Origin: Prauserella flavalba | Lineage (GTDB): Bacteria > Actinomycetota > Actinomycetes > Mycobacteriales > Pseudonocardiaceae | DNA length: 64,000 nt | Assembly: GCF_003202235.1 (NCBI RefSeq) | Contig: NZ_MASU01000006.1 | Coordinates: 186,001-250,000 of the forward strand | Direction of reading: 5' to 3' | Shown here: positions 17,507-26,500 of the stretch, one piece after another | Layout of the letters: the number at the start of each line of letters is the position of its first letter | Numbering within the stretch: the first letter of the stretch is position 1 | The notes under the pieces: generated by a model | The model's input: the letters and a program-made list of their open reading frames with translations, nothing else | Databases searched by the model: none | What the model was told of the DNA's origin: nothing | Translations under genes and position numbers: made by a program

Positions 17507-18004
17507 TCAGGCCCGTGCGTACGTCATGGTCTCGCCCTCTACGCCGCGTAGCCAGAGGTCCTGCGCGGCCGCCGCCATCTCGGGCAGCCCCTCCTCGATC
17601 GTGGCGAACACGTTGCCGGGGACCCAGCCCGCGTCGCCGTTGATGAGCAGGTTGTTGCGGCCGTAGAAAATGGCGAGATCGGTGGCGCCCTGCGCGCTGT
17701 GCGCCTCGCTGCCCTCGTCGTAGCCGTAGGCCGGGTTGCCGATCTCCCACGGCTCGAAACCGAAGTACACGACGTCACCGGGAATGGGTGTGATCGTGGG
17801 ATTCTCGCGGCCGGGCTTCGGGTCGGCGAACGGCGGCACGAGGGTGTAGACCTCGTTGCGGGCGTACTTGGCGTGGTAGGCCGAGCCGCTCTGCGGCAGC
17901 GCGTCCCACACCGCCTGGCAGGTTCGTGGCGCCTCGTCGTCGAGCAGGCGCGCACGGCACGAGACGCCGCGCTTGTCGAGGGTGATCGTGATGTAGCGGG
18001 CCAC
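17507..18004 (-). CDS. DUF3830 family protein
   Basis: A 165-aa protein starting VARYITITLDKRGVSCRARL. It starts at GTG 18004 behind AGGAG; the longer upstream frame overlaps the aminotransferase and is rejected. The sequence matches my memory of DUF3830, a cyclophilin-like fold family of unknown function that often sits with amidases, Asp/Glu-racemase-like enzymes and GntR regulators. That fits the operator-linked cluster at 28-33 kb. It follows the aminotransferase by 26 bp on the same strand. Confidence 0.75.
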   Translation of the reverse strand: MARYITITLDKRGVSCRARLLDDEAPRTCQAVWDALPQSGSAYHAKYARNEVYTLVPPFADPKPGRENPTITPIPGDVVYFGFEPWEIGNPAYGYDEGSEAHSAQGATDLAIFYGRNNLLINGDAGWVPGNVFATIEEGLPEMAAAAQDLWLRGVEGETMTYARA

Positions 18005-18030
18005 TGGGACTCTCCTAGCGCTCTCTTCGG

Positions 18031-19284
18031 TTATTTGGTGACGGTCGCGACGACGTCGGTCCAGATCTCGAGTGCCTCGTCGATCTGCTCGGACGTGACG
18101 ATCAGCGGCGGGATCATCCGCACGACGTTCATGTAGGCGCCGCACGTGAGCATGAGCAGCCCGCGCTCGGCGGCGAGCTTCTGCGCGGCCTGCGCCGTGG
18201 CGTTGTCGGGCTTGCCGTCGGCGGTGGTGAACTCCGAGCCGACCAGCAGGCCGAGGCCGCGGACGTCGCCGATCGCCGGGGTCTTGTCGCCGATGGCGCG
18301 CACGCCGTCGAGCAGCTGGCGGCCTCGGGCGGCGGCGTTCTCGACGAGGCCCTCCTCCTTGATCACCTCGAGCGTGGCCAGCGCGGCGGCGCACGCGACG
18401 GCGTTGCCGCCGTAGGTGCCGCCCTGCGAGCCCGGCCACGCCTTCGCCATCAGCTCCTGCGAGGCGGCGATGCCCGAGATCGGGAAGCCGCTCGCGAGGC
18501 CCTTGGCGATCGTGATGACGTCGGGACGGACGTCGAAGTGCTCGTGCCCCCAGAACTTGCCCGTGCGGCCGAAGCCGGTCTGGATCTCGTCGATGACCAG
18601 CAGGATGCCGTGCTCGTCGGCGCGGGCGCGCAGGCCGGCCATGAACTCGGGGTTGGCGGGCACGTAGCCGCCCTCGCCGAGCATGGGCTCGATGAAGAAC
18701 GCGGCCGTCTCTCCCGGGGAGGTCTGCGTCGCGAAGAGGTAGTCCAGCTCGCGCAGCGCGAAGTCGGTGGCGGTCTTCTCGTCCCAGCCGTAGCGGTAGG
18801 CGAACGGGAACGGCGCCACGTGCACGCCGCCCATGAGCGGCGAGAAGCCCGCGCTGAACCGGGTGCCCGAGGTGGTCATGGTCGCGGCGGCGACGGTGCG
18901 GCCGTGGAAGCCGCCCTGGAACACCACGACGTTGGGCCTGCCGGTGGCCTGCCGGGTCAGCCGCAGCGCGGCCTCCACCGCCTCGCTGCCCGAGTTGGAG
19001 AAGAAAAGCGAGTCGAGCCCGCTCGGCAGCACCTCGGTGAGGCGCTCGGTCAGTTCGAGCAGCGGCTTGTGCATCACGGTGGTGTACTGGCCGTGGATGA
19101 GCTTGCCGATCTGCTCCTGGGCGGCCCGTACGACCTTCGGGTGGCAGTGGCCGGTGCTCGTCACGCCGATACCGGCGGTGAAGTCGAGGTGGCGGCGGCC
19201 GTCGACGTCATAGAGGTAGACGCCCTCGCCGTGGTCGACGACGACCGGCGTGGCCTGCTTGAGGATGGGGGACAGCTTGGCCAT
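18031..19284 (-). CDS. Class III PLP aminotransferase (GABA/beta-alanine/ornithine type)
   Basis: A 417-aa omega-aminotransferase. The PLP lysine is Lys261 in ITIAKGLASGFP, and the preceding LLVIDEIQTGFGRTGKF is the classical class III motif. SNSGSEAVEAAL binds cofactor phosphate. ATG 19284 has GGAGG upstream. It is divergent from an NAD(P)-dependent succinate-semialdehyde-type dehydrogenase, which suggests that an omega-amino acid such as GABA is transaminated to a semialdehyde and then oxidised. The shared promoter region carries one of the three ATTGT-NN-ACAAT sites. Confidence 0.88.
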   Translation of the reverse strand: MAKLSPILKQATPVVVDHGEGVYLYDVDGRRHLDFTAGIGVTSTGHCHPKVVRAAQEQIGKLIHGQYTTVMHKPLLELTERLTEVLPSGLDSLFFSNSGSEAVEAALRLTRQATGRPNVVVFQGGFHGRTVAAATMTTSGTRFSAGFSPLMGGVHVAPFPFAYRYGWDEKTATDFALRELDYLFATQTSPGETAAFFIEPMLGEGGYVPANPEFMAGLRARADEHGILLVIDEIQTGFGRTGKFWGHEHFDVRPDVITIAKGLASGFPISGIAASQELMAKAWPGSQGGTYGGNAVACAAALATLEVIKEEGLVENAAARGRQLLDGVRAIGDKTPAIGDVRGLGLLVGSEFTTADGKPDNATAQAAQKLAAERGLLMLTCGAYMNVVRMIPPLIVTSEQIDEALEIWTDVVATVTK

Positions 19285-19334
19285 GACAGCGGCCTCCTTC
19301 GGACATGGAAGGGGTAAGACCTGGAGGGTTGTAG

Positions 19335-19346
19335 ATTGTCAACAAT
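19335..19346. promoter_or_regulatory. GntR-type operator copy 1 (ATTGTCAACAAT)
   Basis: A 12-bp dyad ATTGT-CA-ACAAT in the divergent region between the aminotransferase and SSADH genes. Matching sites occur at 29476 and 30309, next to the GntR-linked cluster. Confidence 0.75.
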
Positions 19347-19403
19347 ATTCGTAGCATGGCCGTCGTAGCGCGGTCAAAACCAAGGGAGCCCAGGAGCTGT
19401 GGA

Positions 19404-20867
19404 ATGAGCACGGTCAGCGAGTCCGGCGTGGTCAGCGCGGTGAACAAGGAGCTGTTCATCGGCGGGAAGTGGACCGCCGCGAGCGGTGGCAGGACGTTCC
19501 CCGTCCAGGATCCGGCGACCGGTGAGGTGTTGTGCGAGGTCGCCGACGCCTCACCCGAGGACGGTATCGCCGCCCTCGACGCCGCGGTCGCCGCGCAGGG
19601 GGACTGGGCGGCGCACCCGCCGCGCGAACGGGGCGAGATCCTGCGCAGGGCCTACGACGCGCTCATGGCGCGCCAGGAGGAGCTCGCGCTGCTCATGACG
19701 CTCGAGATGGGCAAGCCGCTGGCCGAGGCGCGCGGCGAGATCGCCTACGCCGCCGAGTTCTTCCGGTGGTTCGCCGAGGAGGCCGTGCGCATCGACGGCG
19801 GCTACGCCACCGCACCCAACGGCAGCGGCCGTTTCCTCATCGCCAAGCAGCCGGTGGGGCCCTCGCTGCTGATCACGCCGTGGAACTTCCCGATGGCCAT
19901 GGGCACCCGCAAGATCGGGCCCGCCGTCGCCGCCGGGTGCACGATGGTGATCAAGCCGGCCGCACAGACACCGCTGTCGATGCTGGCGCTCGCCCAGATC
20001 CTCGCCGACGCCGGCCTGCCCGAGGGCGTGCTCAACGTCGTCACCACCTCCAGCGCGGGCTCCGTGATGGAGCCGCTGATCCGCGACGGCCGCGCGCGTA
20101 AGCTCTCCTTCACCGGCTCGACGGCCGTCGGCCGCAAGCTGCTGGAGCAGTGCGCCGACAAGGTGCTGCGCACGTCGATGGAGCTGGGCGGCAACGCGCC
20201 GTTCCTCGTCTTCGACGACGCCGACCTCGACGCCGCCGTCGAGGGCGCCATGCAGGCGAAGATGCGCAACATCGGCGAGGCGTGCACCGCCGCCAACCGC
20301 TTCTACGTGCAGCGGGGCGTCGCCGACGAGTTCGCGCGCAGGCTCACCGAGCGCATGGCCGCGCTGCCGATCGGCCGGGGCACCGAGGACGGCGTCGTGG
20401 TGGGCCCGCTCATCGACGAGGCCGCGATCGAGAAGGTCAGCGAGCTGGTGAGCGACGCCGCGCAGCGCGGCGCGAAGGTGCTCACCGGTGGGGCCACTGT
20501 GGACGGTCCGGGCAACTTCTACCAGCCGACCGTGCTCACCGACGTGCCCCAGGCCGCGCGGATGACCAGCGAGGAGATCTTCGGCCCGGTGGCGCCGATC
20601 TCGGTGTTCGACACCGAGGACGAGGTGATCGCCAAGGCCAACGACACCGAGTACGGCCTGGTCAGCTACGTCTTCACCAGTGACCTCAAGCGCTCGCTGC
20701 GCGTGTGCGAGCGGCTGGAGACCGGCATGGTCGGCCTCAACCAGGGCATCGTGTCGAACCCGGCGGCGCCGTTCGGCGGTGTCAAGCAGTCCGGCCTCGG
20801 GCGTGAGGGCGGCACGGTCGGCATCGACGAGTTCCTCGAGACTAAGTACATCGCGGTGAGCCTGTGA
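19404..20867 (+). CDS. Succinate-semialdehyde dehydrogenase-type aldehyde dehydrogenase
   Basis: A 487-aa aldehyde dehydrogenase. Glu260 in MELGGNAPF and Cys294 in GEACTAANRFY form the active site. The C-terminal AAPFGGVKQSGLGREGG is typical of GabD-like enzymes. ATG 19404 is chosen because AGGAGC lies 6 nt upstream; an upstream GTG at 19356 has no such site. It overlaps the next gene by GTGA (translational coupling). Substrate specificity (succinate semialdehyde) is inferred from the paired aminotransferase. Confidence 0.88.
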   Translation: MSTVSESGVVSAVNKELFIGGKWTAASGGRTFPVQDPATGEVLCEVADASPEDGIAALDAAVAAQGDWAAHPPRERGEILRRAYDALMARQEELALLMTLEMGKPLAEARGEIAYAAEFFRWFAEEAVRIDGGYATAPNGSGRFLIAKQPVGPSLLITPWNFPMAMGTRKIGPAVAAGCTMVIKPAAQTPLSMLALAQILADAGLPEGVLNVVTTSSAGSVMEPLIRDGRARKLSFTGSTAVGRKLLEQCADKVLRTSMELGGNAPFLVFDDADLDAAVEGAMQAKMRNIGEACTAANRFYVQRGVADEFARRLTERMAALPIGRGTEDGVVVGPLIDEAAIEKVSELVSDAAQRGAKVLTGGATVDGPGNFYQPTVLTDVPQAARMTSEEIFGPVAPISVFDTEDEVIAKANDTEYGLVSYVFTSDLKRSLRVCERLETGMVGLNQGIVSNPAAPFGGVKQSGLGREGGTVGIDEFLETKYIAVSL

Positions 20868-21919
20868 CCGACTACCGGATCGCCTCGATCCCCGGCGACG
20901 GCATCGGCGTCGACGTCCAGATCGAGGCACAGAAAGTCCTTGACGCGGCTGCGAAACGGTTCGGCTTCGGTCTGGAGTGGACGGAGTTCGACTGGAGCTG
21001 CGAGCGCTACGCCAAGACCGGCACGATGATGCCGGAGGACGGCATCGAGCAGCTGAGCGGGTTCGACTCGATCCTGCTGGGCGCCGTCGGTTTCCCCGGC
21101 GTGCCCGACCACGTCTCCCTGTGGGGACTGCTCATCCCGGTGCGCAGGGCGTTCCAGCAGTACGTCAACCTGCGGCCCGTGCGGCTGCTGCCGGGCACCA
21201 CGTCGGTGCTCGCCGGGCGGTCGGCCGACGAGCTGGAGATGGTGATCGTCCGCGAGAACTCCGAGGGCGAGTACTCCACGCTCGGCGGCAGGCACAACTC
21301 CGGGCAACCGGGCGAGTTCGCGCTGCAGGAGGCCGTGTTCACGCGCGTGGGCGTCGAGCGGATCATCAGGTACGCCTTCGAGGTGGCGCGCACCCGCAGC
21401 GGCCGCGTGACCTCGGCGACCAAGTCCAACGGCATCATCCACACGATGCCGTTCTGGGACGAGATCTTCGGCGAGGTCGCGGCGGAGTACCCGGACGTGA
21501 AGTCCGAGCTGACCCACATCGACGCGCTCGCGGCGCGGATGGTGCAGCAGCCGGACCGGCTCGACGTGGTGGTGGGTTCCAACCTGTTCGGCGACATCCT
21601 GAGCGACCTCGCGGCGGCCGTCACGGGCGGGCTCGGCATGGCGCCGTCGGGTAACCTCAACCCGGAGCGCGCGTACCCGTCGATGTTCGAAGCCGTGCAC
21701 GGCAGCGCCCCGGACATCGCTGGCCAGGGCATCGCCAACCCGGTGGCCCAGGTCCTCGCGGCGACGATGATGCTGGAGCACCTCGGTGAGACCGATGCCG
21801 CGGCGGCCGTCAACGCGGCGGTGGAGAAGGTGCTGAGCGAGGGAGTGGCCCTGACCCCCGACCTCGGCGGCAAGGCCACCACCGCCCAGCTCGGCACGGC
21901 GATCGCGGAGGCGATCTAG
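20864..21919 (+). CDS. Tartrate dehydrogenase/decarboxylase or D-malate dehydrogenase
   Basis: A 351-aa member of the isocitrate/isopropylmalate dehydrogenase family. RPVRLLPGTTSVLAGR and VRENSEGEYSTLGGR are characteristic of the tartrate/D-malate (TtuC/DmlA) branch rather than LeuB. Metal-binding aspartates are in SNLFGDILSDLAAA. It would oxidatively decarboxylate D-malate to pyruvate and CO2 with NAD and Mn2+. The GTG start overlaps the SSADH stop. It links the operon to C4-acid catabolism. Confidence 0.88.
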   Translation: MTDYRIASIPGDGIGVDVQIEAQKVLDAAAKRFGFGLEWTEFDWSCERYAKTGTMMPEDGIEQLSGFDSILLGAVGFPGVPDHVSLWGLLIPVRRAFQQYVNLRPVRLLPGTTSVLAGRSADELEMVIVRENSEGEYSTLGGRHNSGQPGEFALQEAVFTRVGVERIIRYAFEVARTRSGRVTSATKSNGIIHTMPFWDEIFGEVAAEYPDVKSELTHIDALAARMVQQPDRLDVVVGSNLFGDILSDLAAAVTGGLGMAPSGNLNPERAYPSMFEAVHGSAPDIAGQGIANPVAQVLAATMMLEHLGETDAAAAVNAAVEKVLSEGVALTPDLGGKATTAQLGTAIAEAI

Positions 21920-21929
21920 CCCCAGTCAA

Positions 21930-22037
21930 CCGCAGTGAAGGCCACCCTCACCGCGTGGAATCAGCACAGCGGCGCGGAGCGCCCCCACTTGGGTGGGGGG
22001 AGACGGGTGGGCGCAGGCATGGTGGCCTTCACTGCGG
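21930..22037. repeat. Long mosaic palindromic element, copy 1 (17-bp terminal inverted repeats)
   Basis: Arms CCGCAGTGAAGGCCACC (21930-21946) and its exact complement (22021-22037) flank a 74-bp interior containing CACAGCGGCGCGGAGCG and GAGACGGGTGGGCGCAGGCA. The same interior occurs at 63740-63816 and, reversed, at 27871-27977. It fills the gap between convergent tartrate-type dehydrogenase and ZIP genes. Confidence 0.85.
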
Positions 22038-22043
22038 CCACCC

Positions 22044-22766
22044 CTAAGAGAGCGCGGTCAGCAGGAACGCGGACAGGAAACCGGCGGTCGTGACCAGTCC
22101 CACCGAACGGCCGCCGTTTTCGTAGGCCTCGGGCGCCATCGTGTCGGCGAGCATCGTGAGGATCGCGCCGCCCGCGAAGGCGTTGACGAACGCGACCACG
22201 GACGGGTCCGCCGTGTCGAGCAGCAGGTAACCGGCGAGCGCGGCGAGGCCGCTCGTGATCGTCACCGTCGTCCACAGGCCCAGCACCCCGGCCGGGCGCC
22301 ACGAGCGTGCCCGCAGGCCCACCGTCGCGGCGACCGCCTCCGGCAGGTTCGATAGGAACACCGCCGCGAGCACCGCCAGGCCGATCGTGTCGCTCGTGAC
22401 GAGCGTCAGGCCGAGCACGATCGACTCGGGGATCCCGTCGAGCACGATGCCGAGCACGATCGCGGGCGCCGAGGAGTTCGCCGGGTGGTCGCCGCTGCGT
22501 TTGCGGTTGTGCCCGCCGATCCGGTCGATCAGCGCGTCGCCCGTGTAGAAGACCAGCGCGCCCGCGAGCATGCCCACCCCGACGCCGACCGCCGAGCGCT
22601 CGAACGAGTCCTCGACGAGCTCGTAGGCGACGGCGCTGGTGAGCACGCCCGTGCCGAACGCCATGATCAGGCCCAGCGCGCGGCGGGGAACCCGCAGCCA
22701 CAGAGCGAGCAGTCCGCCGAGGATCAGCGACGACGCCGCGAGCGCGCCCCAGGCGAACGCGGCCAC
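22044..22766 (-). CDS. ZIP-family metal permease
   Basis: A 240-aa membrane protein with about eight hydrophobic helices. The ZIP transmembrane IV/V motifs appear as LDGIPESIVLGL and FLSNLPEAVAA, a variant set in which the usual HNxPEG histidine is replaced by Asp-Gly. A His-rich loop (GGHNRKRSGDH) links the halves. It probably moves divalent metal, but the altered TM4 site leaves the substrate uncertain. It follows the Pr6Pr-like gene by 3 bp. Confidence 0.8.
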   Translation of the reverse strand: MAAFAWGALAASSLILGGLLALWLRVPRRALGLIMAFGTGVLTSAVAYELVEDSFERSAVGVGVGMLAGALVFYTGDALIDRIGGHNRKRSGDHPANSSAPAIVLGIVLDGIPESIVLGLTLVTSDTIGLAVLAAVFLSNLPEAVAATVGLRARSWRPAGVLGLWTTVTITSGLAALAGYLLLDTADPSVVAFVNAFAGGAILTMLADTMAPEAYENGGRSVGLVTTAGFLSAFLLTALS

Positions 22767-22769
22767 GGC

Positions 22770-23375
22770 TCAGGCTTCCACGGCCGGGCCCGGCTGACCG
22801 CGCTTGGCGTTGCCCACGGTCGTGATCAGCCACGTCAGCGCCACGAACACCACGGCGATCACCAGGCTCAGCACCGCGACCGTGCCGTAGCCGTTCTCGT
22901 CAGGATCGAGGAACGGGTAGGGGTACCAGTGCAGGGCCGGGCCGCGGACGAGGGTGAACGCGAGGTAGGCGAGCGGAAACACCAGCCACCACAACGCTTT
23001 CCGCAGCGCGATGCGGCGGCGCGGCGGGTCGGCGAGCCAGTCCACCGCCACCAGGATCGGCAGCACGACGTGGAGGATCCGGTTGGCGTACAACGGGGTT
23101 CCGACGTCGATGCCGCGCAGCAGGACCGCGTAGACGATCCCCGTGGTCAGCATGTAGAGCACGGCCGCGCCCCGCACCGGCCCCGGCACCTCCGTGAAAG
23201 CACCGGCCAGCAGCACCAGCGCGGCGAACACGTTGGAAAGCACCGTGAAGTACCCGAAGTGCGTCACCGGGTTGAAGCGGGGGCCGAGGTGGACGATCAG
23301 GTAGATCTCCGCGGAGACGACCAGGCCGAATCCGGCAAGGCGCAGCAGAGTGAGCACCCGGGTTCTCGTCAGCAC
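22770..23375 (-). CDS. Pr6Pr family membrane protein
   Basis: A 201-aa protein with six predicted membrane helices and the family-typical WYPYPFLDPDENGYG motif between the last two. The Pr6Pr family (FAR-17a/AIG1-like) has no settled bacterial function. GTG 23375 is preferred because residues upstream are basic and unlike the family; the longer frame begins at 23444. It is in an operon with the ZIP permease. Confidence 0.78.
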   Translation of the reverse strand: MLTRTRVLTLLRLAGFGLVVSAEIYLIVHLGPRFNPVTHFGYFTVLSNVFAALVLLAGAFTEVPGPVRGAAVLYMLTTGIVYAVLLRGIDVGTPLYANRILHVVLPILVAVDWLADPPRRRIALRKALWWLVFPLAYLAFTLVRGPALHWYPYPFLDPDENGYGTVAVLSLVIAVVFVALTWLITTVGNAKRGQPGPAVEA

Positions 23376-23516
23376 CCTGTCATTGAAGCGGCAGCCCCGG
23401 CGTCCCCGCAGTGCATGGCAAGGGGATTGCCCCGGTCGGGTCACCGCGGTTCCCGATGATCAAGGACTTGCCCTGCTCATGCATACCTTCCGACGGATCT
23501 GGGCACTACTTCCCGC

Positions 23517-26500
23517 ATGAAGCTGTTCGGGGTGTCCGTACCGGGTCCGTTGTCCGTCGTCGGCGCCACCGTGGGAACCGCTCGCGGGCTCGCCACGCTG
23601 GCCACGCGGCCGCGACGGCACGTGTGGTCCTGCCCTGGCCGGTTGCACATCGAGGCACATGGCGTGCACGGCACGGGCAGCGAGCGCGTCGCCAGGCGGA
23701 TCGAGCGCGCGCTGGAGGAGCACGCGGGTGTGGAGTGGGCGCGGGTCAACGCGCCGTCCTCGCGTGTGATCGTCGCGGTGACCGACCCGCCGCCGAGGAC
23801 CCACGAGCTCGTGCGGATCGTCGAGCGCGCGGAGTCGGAGCCGTCGTGCCGCGAGGAGGAGGCCGCCGAGGACGAGCTGCACCACCCCGCCGACGGGCTG
23901 CGCGGCACACGGCTGCTGCCCACCCTCGCCACGGACGTCTTCGGGGTCGGCATGTCGCTGGTCACGCGCCTCGCGCCGTGGGCGCCCCTGCCGTCCGAAC
24001 TGGCCTCGCTGCCCGCGCTCGTCGACCACCACCCCGCTCTGAAGGAACGGATGGCGCAGCGGGCCCGCAGTCACGAGCGGGCCGACTCGATGACGTCGAT
24101 GTTCGCCGCGCTCGCACAGGGACTCGCGGGCGGCGGTGAGGGCGCCGTCCTCGACGCCGCGCAGCGGATGGGCCAGTGGCGTGAGGCGCGGGCGCACGAA
24201 CGGGCGTGGTGCGACGCGGAGAACGGGCTCATCACCGGACCGGACTTCGCCGGCGCCGAGTCGTGCGCGATCGAGCGGCCGGCGCCGCTGCCCGAGGGAG
24301 ACGTCGAGCAGTACGAGCGCAAGATCCTCACGCTGGGCGCGACGGCGAGCGCGGTCGCGGTGCCGTTCGCGGGCCCGCGCAGGGCGCTGGCGCTCGGCTA
24401 CTCGGCCGTCCCCAAGTCGGCCGAGGTGGGCAGGTCCGCGTTCGCGAGCGCGCTCGGCGCGGTGCTGGCCCGCAGGGGAGCGCTCGTCATGGACCGCTTG
24501 GCGCTGCGCAGGCTCGACCGCATCGACACCCTCGTGCTCGACCGGTCCGCGCTGGAGACGGGCCGCTCGGTGCTGAAGGACCTCGCCCCGCTGCCGGGCG
24601 CCGACCACCACGCGGTCGCCGAGCTGGCCTGGCGGCTGTTCGACCCGGCCTCGGCCGAGGAGGTGCGCACCGAGGCAGAGTGGCGGCTCGGCCCGCTCGA
24701 CGTGCTGGACGTGCACGGCGGCGAGGACGAACGGAAGCGGTTCGAACAGCAGGGCGCCACCGGGGTACTGGGGCTCGTCGAGGGCGAGAGCTTGCAGGCC
24801 GTGCTGGCGCTCGGCGGGGAACAGCTGCCCGGCGTGCACACCCTGACGGCGGCCGCGCAGCGGTCGGGCCTGCGCGTGGTGGACGCCGACAAGCCGTTCG
24901 CGTGCGTGCGGGAACTGCAGGAACAGGGCGCGGGCGTGCTGCTGGTCTCCACCGATCGGCGTGCGCTCGGCGCCGCCGACTGCGGTGTCGGCACCCACCG
25001 CGACGGCGAGCCCGCGCCGTGGGGCGCTCACGTGCTGGCCGGTGACGACATCGCCGTGGTCGCGCTGCTCGTGGAGGCGGTCACCGCGGCGAAGACCGTG
25101 AACTCCGACAGCATCCGCATCGCGCAGGCGTCCACCGGCGTCGGCGTGGTGACGGCGCTGCAACCGGGCCGCACGAGCCCGACGTCGCGCGGCATGCGGG
25201 CGGTCAACGCCGGTGCGGGCATCGCGCTCGTCAACGCACGCCGCAGGGCGAACCGGCTGGAGGTGCCGGAGGGCGCGATCCCGGACACCGTGCCGTGGCA
25301 CCTCATGCCCGCCGAGGCCGTGCTGGCCCGGCTGGACGTGACCGCGGAGGGGCTCACCGACGAGCGGGCCCGCCGCCGGGCACGCGGCGGGGGCGGCGGC
25401 CGGGTCCGCAAGACCCTCGGCGAGGCGTTCGTGGAGGAGCTGGCGAACCCGCTGACGCCGGTGCTCGCCGGCGGTGCCGCGCTGTCGGCCGCGGTCGGCT
25501 CACCGGTGGACGCCGCGCTGGTGGCAGGGGTGACCGGGCTGTCCGCGCTGATCGGCAGCATCCAGCAGGTGCGGACCGAACGGGAGCTGGCCGATCTGCT
25601 GAGCCGCTCGTCCGTCAGCGCGACCGTGCTGCGGGCCGGCGAGGAGCGCGTGATCAGCGCCGACGACCTGGTGCCCGGCGACGTCGTGGCGGTGACGGCC
25701 GGCGACGTGGTGCCCGCCGACTGCCGCCTGCTGGAGGCCGACGGACTGGAGGCCGACGAGTCGTCGCTCACGGGGGAGTCGCTGCCGGTGGCGAAGGACC
25801 CGGCGCCGGTGGTGGCCGGGGAGATCGCCGAGCGCACGTCGATGCTCTACGAGGGCACGACCGTCGCGGCGGGCGAGGCGACGGCCGTGGTGGTGGCCGT
25901 CGGCGACGACACCGAGGCCGGGCGCAGCATGGCGATCGCGCGGCAGGGCGCGCCGAGCACCGGCGTCGAGCGGCGGCTGACCGAGCTGACGGAGAAGAGC
26001 ATGCCGCTCGCCGTGGGCTCGGCCGCGGCCGTGGCGGGTGCCGGGCTGCTGCGGGGCGTGCCCTTGCGGGAGAGCCTCGGCGCGGCGGTGAACCTCGCGG
26101 TCGCGTCGGTGCCGGAGGGCCTGCCGTTCCTGGTGAACGCCGCCCAGCTGGCCGCGGCGAGGCGGCTGGCCGAGCTCGGCGCGCTCGTGCGCAACCCGCG
26201 CAGCATCGAGGCGCTCGGCCGGGTCGACGTGCTGTGCTTCGACAAGACCGGGACCCTCACCGAGGGCAAGCTGAGCGTCAGCGAGCTCGACGACGGCGAG
26301 CGGCGGTGCCGCGTCGACGCGCTGCAGGAACCCGTGCGGCCGGTGCTCGCCGCCGCGCTGCGGGCGACCCCGCACGCGGACAGCCCCGGCGACCTTCCAC
26401 ATGCGACGGACCGCGCGATCGTCGAGGCGGGACAACGGCTGAAGATGACCGCGGCCGCGGGTGCTTCCGGGTGGGCGCTGGAGTCGTCGGCTCCGTTCGA

